This document shows positions 59,646 through 64,000 of a stretch of DNA of 64,000 nucleotides, one piece after another. Numbering within the stretch: position 1 is the stretch's first letter; every line of letters begins with the position of its first letter. The notes below the pieces were generated by a model that saw only the letters and a program-made list of their open reading frames with translations, was not told where the DNA came from and made no database searches. Source of the stretch: Candidatus Bathyarchaeota archaeon (GTDB lineage Archaea; Thermoproteota; CALKCG01; B24). Both the position numbers and the translations under genes were made by a program. Location of the stretch: assembly GCA_018396755.1 (NCBI GenBank), contig JAGTQM010000003.1, forward strand, positions 1 to 64,000. The letters are read 5' to 3'.

Positions 59646-60407
59646 TTGGATCGTGGTGCTCCTAGCATATCTGACACCGTCTCCTCAACTATCCGAGAAT
59701 TTAATGAAACTTCCAATATGTTGAGGGACATGCGTATTAAACTTGAAAAGCTTAACCAGTTGATTTCAAGTGGTGAAGTCAGTTCTCAAACAGCCGGGTC
59801 TATTAGAAGAGAATACATGTCTCAGCTCATAGGGCTTCTAGATAGGTTTTTCAAGCTTAGAGCAGAGCTGGAAGACTTAAGAATTAGATGTGTAGTTGAA
59901 ATGGAAAGAGCTAGAGTCGATATTGGTGCAGCAGGCTCTTCAGATATGATATCAAGGCTTGAAGAGCTTACGATACGGATAGATGATGCTTTAGAAGGTC
60001 TAGATATGGATTCTAAACTTTTCATAGCATCTCAATATACTCAATATCTTAAAAGCCCAGATGTAAATCAGAATGCTTTAAAGGAGAAGAAGCTCGTATA
60101 CCGTAGATTTGTCGATTCAATAATTGAAAGTTGGCTTGTAGATAAAGCAGATTTAGAATCGGAGCTATCTGATCTCGAGAAAGAGTCTAATAGTCTTAGA
60201 GAACAGCTTAAAGAACTCTGGGTTAGATTCATGGTTGGTGAGTACGATAGAAGCGAATACGACGTCAAAAGGTCTAGGCTAGAAGAAGAACTATCCTCTA
60301 TGAATACGCGTATTACAGAGCTCAGAAGCAGGTTGGATACAATTGATGAACGGATAATCGAGTTAACAAGTGTAATAGGGGCTGAGGAAGTTGAGGAAAC
60401 TAGTTAG
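59646..60407 (+). CDS. Coiled-coil protein upstream of the giant surface-protein gene
   Basis: The 253-residue protein is almost entirely helical. Heptad-like segments occupy residues 20-90 and 160-245 (ESELSDLEKESNSLREQL, then SRLEEELSSMNTRITELRSRL). Two short matching pieces, SGEVSSQTAGSIRREYMSQL near 38 and GEYDRSEYDVKRSRLEEEL near 201, look like SHOCT-style turn-helix units. No signal or membrane segment occurs, so it is cytoplasmic. I recognise no family; CdvA also combines a coiled coil with small domains but lacks similarity here. It starts with TTG and overlaps the exported protein gene by 17 bp. Confidence 0.6.
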   Translation: MDRGAPSISDTVSSTIREFNETSNMLRDMRIKLEKLNQLISSGEVSSQTAGSIRREYMSQLIGLLDRFFKLRAELEDLRIRCVVEMERARVDIGAAGSSDMISRLEELTIRIDDALEGLDMDSKLFIASQYTQYLKSPDVNQNALKEKKLVYRRFVDSIIESWLVDKADLESELSDLEKESNSLREQLKELWVRFMVGEYDRSEYDVKRSRLEEELSSMNTRITELRSRLDTIDERIIELTSVIGAEEVEETS

Positions 60408-63400
60408 TACTCTAATAGGGATCTTACTGCTATCAGTGCTTTCATCTCTAATTTCTAGTCCTAACTTGGTTGAAGCAGAATCTAAAGTTAATCCAGTACG
60501 AATATACGTAGAGACTCCGTTGAAAATCAAGTATGTTTCTGAGCCTGTTGTTTTCTCCGCTAATTTCTCCTATGGTGAGGCTGCTTTAGGCTCTCTGAGG
60601 CTTTTCGATGAGAGAGATGTGGAAATACCCTATCAAATACTTGAAGCACAGTACTATCCGAACACGCAATATTACAGTTACGCTAAAATCCTAATCTTAA
60701 CAGACGTCTCAAGCAGTATGAATAGAAGCTACACACTCAAATGCTCCCCTAAAACCACCACCCCACCAGACTACACGCAAGCATCCGATTTAATTTTACG
60801 TGAAATCAAATTTAAAAATGGAACAAAAGACATAGTGGTTGAAAACAGCTATTTAAAAGCAGTATTCAGAGTAAATCCAACCCTAGGTCTTTATGCTCTC
60901 TACGATCTCTCCTCAGGTTTAAATGAATCTTTAACCCCATATTCATGGAGCTTCGCATCCCCATGCGTAATGGTAAACAACACATGGCTAGGCATTAAAG
61001 ATATGGAGAACTTAGCCCTATCGATTAAGGTAAATGGGTCTTTAATGGTTGAAATTTCTATGAGTGGCTCTTATCCTGGTGTTTTGGTTGAGAGGATTTT
61101 CAGGTTTTATGCTAATAGCCGATTCTTCGACTTTGAAACAGTATTCACACTCATAGGAGGCTCAGACATTACGGCACTAAGCCCATTCAACACGATGTAC
61201 CGTAAAGGGATTTTCCAGACACTTATCTTATCGAACGGCTCCTCTGTAGACCTCTCCTCGGTGAAGGGATTCTCGTCTTTCAACCCGGGAAATTGGTCTG
61301 CTTTAGCAGGTTTTGATAAGGGTATCTTCGTAACATTGCTTCCGACGGATCTCCTCGGTCGTTTAATTATTGGAACAGAAGTCCCTGGCAATGATATGGT
61401 GATATACCTTGTAGATCCATTTAAGATATCTTCAAGTGTCGGTTTAGCTTTTAAAACAAGGGTCATCATCTTCAAGGGTTCCCCTGATGTAAAAACGCTA
61501 GATGGTGAATATACTAAGTATGCTACGCCACTGATCGTTAAGGTTTTATTACCGAAGGTTCTCTTCAATGTAGAAGGTCCTACGCAAGTCGATATATATG
61601 ATGAGTTTACTATAACGCTCAAAGTCGCGATTCAAACCGAGCTTCAACACATAATTTTAAATGCTTCTTATGGCTCTGGTTTGGAGTGTTTTTCTAAAGC
61701 TGTCTACCGTAGTTCTCTACCAGCTCGTAGTATTTGGACTACTCGCTGGCTATTCCGAGCTAAAGCTGAAGGCACATACAACATAGAATTCACACTATCA
61801 ACATGGAATGAAACGTTCGTCGTCAACTATCCAGTTGGAGTTGTTCTGCCCATTTTAACTCCTCCAGTTAACGTTACGTTTAGAGTCACTGACTTCGACG
61901 GTGAAACAATATTGGGGGATGTCGTCCTTAACATATTTGACAGCGTTAATCGCTCCATTAAAAAACTGTACGTGGACATGTATGGGAATGTAACCACAGC
62001 TCTTCAAATGAGTCGCTATAGAATCCTCCTTTACAAAGCTGAGCGGTTAATAGGATGCAATTATGTGGACGTTTTTCACCCTGAAAACATAACCTTGAAA
62101 ACATGGTTGTACGATTTCAACGTAATAGCGTTAGGTGAAGATGGTGAACCGGCCATAGGGGCTTTAGCCGTTCTGAAACCTTTAAATGGTCTAGATGGTT
62201 CCAAGTATAGAGCTTCCTCAAACTCAAGTGGTATAGCGAGATTCAACGATGTATTTAATGGATCATACGTATTGGAAGTTTTCTGGAGAGATGAATTAGT
62301 TGAAAACACAACTGTGAGCATTCAAAGCGATGAGTATTCGTATAAAACTGTGTTTAACGCATGGCCGATGAAAATAATGGTATCTGCTCCTAAGGATACT
62401 AGGTATGTTTCTGAGCCTGTTGTTTTCTCCGCTAATTTCTCCTATGGTGAGGCTGCTTTAGGCTCTCTGAGGCTTTTCGATGAGAGAGATGTGGAAATAC
62501 CCTATCAAATACTTGAAGCACAGTACTATCCGAACACGCAATATTACAGTTACGCTAAAATCCTAATCTTAACAGACGTCTCAAGCAGTATGAATAGAAG
62601 CTACACACTCAAATGCTCCCCTAAAACCACCACCCCACCAGACTACACGCAAGCATCCGATTTAATTTTACGTGAAATCAAATTTAAAAATGGAACAAAA
62701 GACATAGTGGTTGAAAACAGCTATTTAAAAGCAGTATTCAGAGTAAATCCAACCCTAGGTCTTTATGCTCTCTACGATCTCTCCTCAGGTTTAAATGAAT
62801 CTTTAACCCCATATTCATGGAGCTTCGCATCCCCATGCGTAATGGTAAACAACACATGGCTAGGCATTAAAGATATGGAGAACTTAGCCCTATCGATTAA
62901 GGTAAATGGGTCTTTAATGGTTGAAATTTCTATGAGTGGCTCTTATCCTGGTGTTTTGGTTGAGAGGATTTTCAGGTTTTATGCTAATAGCCGATTCTTC
63001 GACTTTGAAACAGTATTCACACTCATAGGAGGCTCAGACATTACGGCACTAAGCCCATTCAACACGATGTACCGTAAAGGGATTTTCCAGACACTTATCT
63101 TATCGAACGGCTCCTCTGTAGACCTCTCCTCGGTGAAGGGATTCTCGTCTTTCAACCCGGGAAATTGGTCTGCTTTAGCAGGTTTTGATAAGGGTATCTT
63201 CGTAACATTGCTTCCGACGGATCTCCTCGGTCGTTTAATTATTGGAACAGAAGTCCCTGGCAATGATATGGTGATATACCTTGTAGATCCATTTAAGATA
63301 TCTTCAAGTGTCGGTTTAGCTTTTAAAACAAGGGTCATCATCTTCAAGGGTTCCCCTGATGTAAAAACGCTAGATGGTGAATATACTAAGTATGCTACGC

Positions 63401-64000
63401 CACTGATCGTTAAGGTTTTATTACCGAAGGTTCTCTTCAATGTAGAAGGTCCTACGCAAGTCGATATATATGATGAGTTTACTATAACGCTCAAAGTCGC
63501 GATTCAAACCGAGCTTCAACACATAATTTTAAATGCTTCTTATGGCTCTGGTTTGGAGTGTTTTTCTAAAGCTGTCTACCGTAGTTCTCTACCAGCTCGT
63601 AGTATTTGGACTACTCGCTGGCTATTCCGAGCTAAAGCTGAAGGCACATACAACATAGAATTCACACTATCAACATGGAATGAAACGTTCGTCGCAACAT
63701 ATCCTGTGAAAGTGCTATTACCTGTTATAGCGCCGTCTGTTAATATAACGTTCTTTGCCTCAGATTATGATGGTGAAACAGTTATCAGAGATGTCATGCT
63801 TAAACTCGTAAGCCCGGCTGGCATAACTTTGAATCTGCCCATAGGTTCCTCTGGCAACGTGTCCACTAAAATACAAATGGGTCGGTATGAGTGGTATGCA
63901 TATGATGGAAATCAGACGATAGGTAAAGGCATAGTGGAGATTTTCCACCCTGAAAACATCACTTTAAGAACTTGGCTATACGATTTCAACATCATGGTCT
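60391..64000 (+). CDS. Large exported repeat protein, N-terminal part (runs off the window)
   Basis: From TTG at 60391 the frame stays open to the end of the window, more than 1,203 codons, without a stop. Residues 1-30 form a signal peptide (hydrophobic LIGILLLSVLSSLISS, then NLVEAES). The mature protein is built of a repeat of 624 residues. Each repeat has a part of about 430 residues starting YVSEPVVFSANFSYGEAALG, with beta-rich extracellular character, and an Ig-like/carboxypeptidase-regulatory-like part of about 193 residues (DFDGETILGDVVLNIF, HPENITLKTWLYDFNVIAL). Many NxS/T sites suggest glycosylation. I recognise no family; a cell-surface or S-layer-associated role is inference. Confidence 0.75.
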   Translation, partial: MRKLVSTLIGILLLSVLSSLISSPNLVEAESKVNPVRIYVETPLKIKYVSEPVVFSANFSYGEAALGSLRLFDERDVEIPYQILEAQYYPNTQYYSYAKILILTDVSSSMNRSYTLKCSPKTTTPPDYTQASDLILREIKFKNGTKDIVVENSYLKAVFRVNPTLGLYALYDLSSGLNESLTPYSWSFASPCVMVNNTWLGIKDMENLALSIKVNGSLMVEISMSGSYPGVLVERIFRFYANSRFFDFETVFTLIGGSDITALSPFNTMYRKGIFQTLILSNGSSVDLSSVKGFSSFNPGNWSALAGFDKGIFVTLLPTDLLGRLIIGTEVPGNDMVIYLVDPFKISSSVGLAFKTRVIIFKGSPDVKTLDGEYTKYATPLIVKVLLPKVLFNVEGPTQVDIYDEFTITLKVAIQTELQHIILNASYGSGLECFSKAVYRSSLPARSIWTTRWLFRAKAEGTYNIEFTLSTWNETFVVNYPVGVVLPILTPPVNVTFRVTDFDGETILGDVVLNIFDSVNRSIKKLYVDMYGNVTTALQMSRYRILLYKAERLIGCNYVDVFHPENITLKTWLYDFNVIALGEDGEPAIGALAVLKPLNGLDGSKYRASSNSSGIARFNDVFNGSYVLEVFWRDELVENTTVSIQSDEYSYKTVFNAWPMKIMVSAPKDTRYVSEPVVFSANFSYGEAALGSLRLFDERDVEIPYQILEAQYYPNTQYYSYAKILILTDVSSSMNRSYTLKCSPKTTTPPDYTQASDLILREIKFKNGTKDIVVENSYLKAVFRVNPTLGLYALYDLSSGLNESLTPYSWSFASPCVMVNNTWLGIKDMENLALSIKVNGSLMVEISMSGSYPGVLVERIFRFYANSRFFDFETVFTLIGGSDITALSPFNTMYRKGIFQTLILSNGSSVDLSSVKGFSSFNPGNWSALAGFDKGIFVTLLPTDLLGRLIIGTEVPGNDMVIYLVDPFKISSSVGLAFKTRVIIFKGSPDVKTLDGEYTKYATPLIVKVLLPKVLFNVEGPTQVDIYDEFTITLKVAIQTELQHIILNASYGSGLECFSKAVYRSSLPARSIWTTRWLFRAKAEGTYNIEFTLSTWNETFVATYPVKVLLPVIAPSVNITFFASDYDGETVIRDVMLKLVSPAGITLNLPIGSSGNVSTKIQMGRYEWYAYDGNQTIGKGIVEIFHPENITLRTWLYDFNIMV
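60531..61822 (+). repeat. Long direct repeat, copy 1 (1,292 bp)
   Basis: This segment matches 62403-63694 at an offset of 1,872 bp, which is a multiple of three, so both copies are in the same frame. Every row I compared was identical, including synonymous positions. The bases just outside the copies differ. Confidence 0.92.
62403..63694 (+). repeat. Long direct repeat, copy 2 (1,292 bp)
   Basis: The partner of 60531-61822. The copy ends inside codons for ETFV, after which the two repeats continue as clearly homologous but diverged sequence (for example DFDGETILGDVVLNIF against DYDGETVIRDVMLKLV). Confidence 0.92.

Noticed and set aside
59510-59731. Minus-strand 73-codon ORF over tRNA-Pro
   Set aside because: It ends in another antisense-tRNA translation (GPAGFEPAITWARAT) and overlaps the start of the coiled-coil gene.
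61107-63494. Two identical minus-strand 171-codon ORFs (61107-61622 and 62979-63494)
   Set aside because: They are antisense shadows of the two identical segments of the exported protein; their identity reflects the DNA repeat, not a gene family.
1-64000. CRISPR arrays, insertion sequences, rRNA genes
   Set aside because: No array of short regularly spaced repeats, no transposase-like frame with terminal repeats and no rRNA sequence was seen.

Overview
The window is archaeal chromosome. It carries a eukaryote-like ribosomal pair (eS24, eS27ae), KEOPS/t6A genes (Kae1, Sua5, Cgi121), an archaeal-type ThrRS, an Lhr helicase, TATA-like promoter boxes and frequent GTG/TTG starts. The archaeal five-subunit type CODH/acetyl-CoA synthase, a coenzyme-F420 methylene-H4MPT reductase (Mer) and a probable tungsten aldehyde:ferredoxin oxidoreductase point to an anaerobic Wood-Ljungdahl archaeon. 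A tRNA-Arg intron in the D-loop fits the Thermoproteota/TACK side; Bathyarchaeia is a reasonable guess but is inference only.

Layout. 1-4.1 kb: the tail of a solute-binding protein, a DUF364 gene and a NitT/TauT-like ABC operon whose ATPase and binding-protein genes each carry a homopolymer frameshift. 4.5 kb: tRNA-Arg(UCU) with a visible bulge-helix-bulge intron. 5-11.4 kb: an orphan gene, a D-aminopeptidase, a methyltransferase and a three-gene sugar-isomerase/dehydrogenase operon. 11.4-18.5 kb: Lhr helicase, a tiny membrane ORF, a minimal FtsX/LolD-type ABC pair, ThrRS, eS24 and eS27ae. 18.5-19.8 kb: a uronate-isomerase-like gene. 19.9-29.2 kb: a ten-gene cobalamin uptake and nucleotide-loop operon (btuFCD, an Asn-synthetase-like gene, DUF71 ATPase, cobT, cobS, cobY, cobZ, DUF4443 regulator-like gene). 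29.6-35.9 kb: Kae1, Sua5, a zinc dehydrogenase, Mer, SWIM-finger and DUF89 genes. 36-47 kb: the CODH/ACS locus, with cooC, cdhB and cdhA on one side and cdhC-cdhD-cdhE-cooC2-cdhD2-cdhE2 on the other, so the corrinoid iron-sulfur protein subunits are duplicated. 47-49.1 kb: AOR and its polyferredoxin. 49-54 kb: MBL hydrolase, FGGY kinase, nucleoside hydrolase, ThiL. 54-59.6 kb: tRNA-Ala, a probable glycoside hydrolase, Cgi121, a phosphoribosyltransferase, a UxaE-like epimerase and tRNA-Pro. 59.6-64 kb: a coiled-coil gene and the first 3.6 kb of a very large exported protein that contains two DNA-identical 1,292-bp segments set in diverged flanks.

Together the genes describe acetogenic or CO2-fixing carbon flow (Mer to corrinoid protein to ACS), the corrinoid supply it needs (the B12 operon), low-potential aldehyde oxidation (AOR), and sugar/hexuronate use (GH, UxaC-like, UxaE-like, FGGY kinase, isomerases). 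The points most worth a second look are the duplicated CFeSP genes, the amidotransferase-like genes inside the B12 operon, the mosaic identical repeat at the right edge, the D-loop tRNA intron and the paired homopolymer frameshifts.
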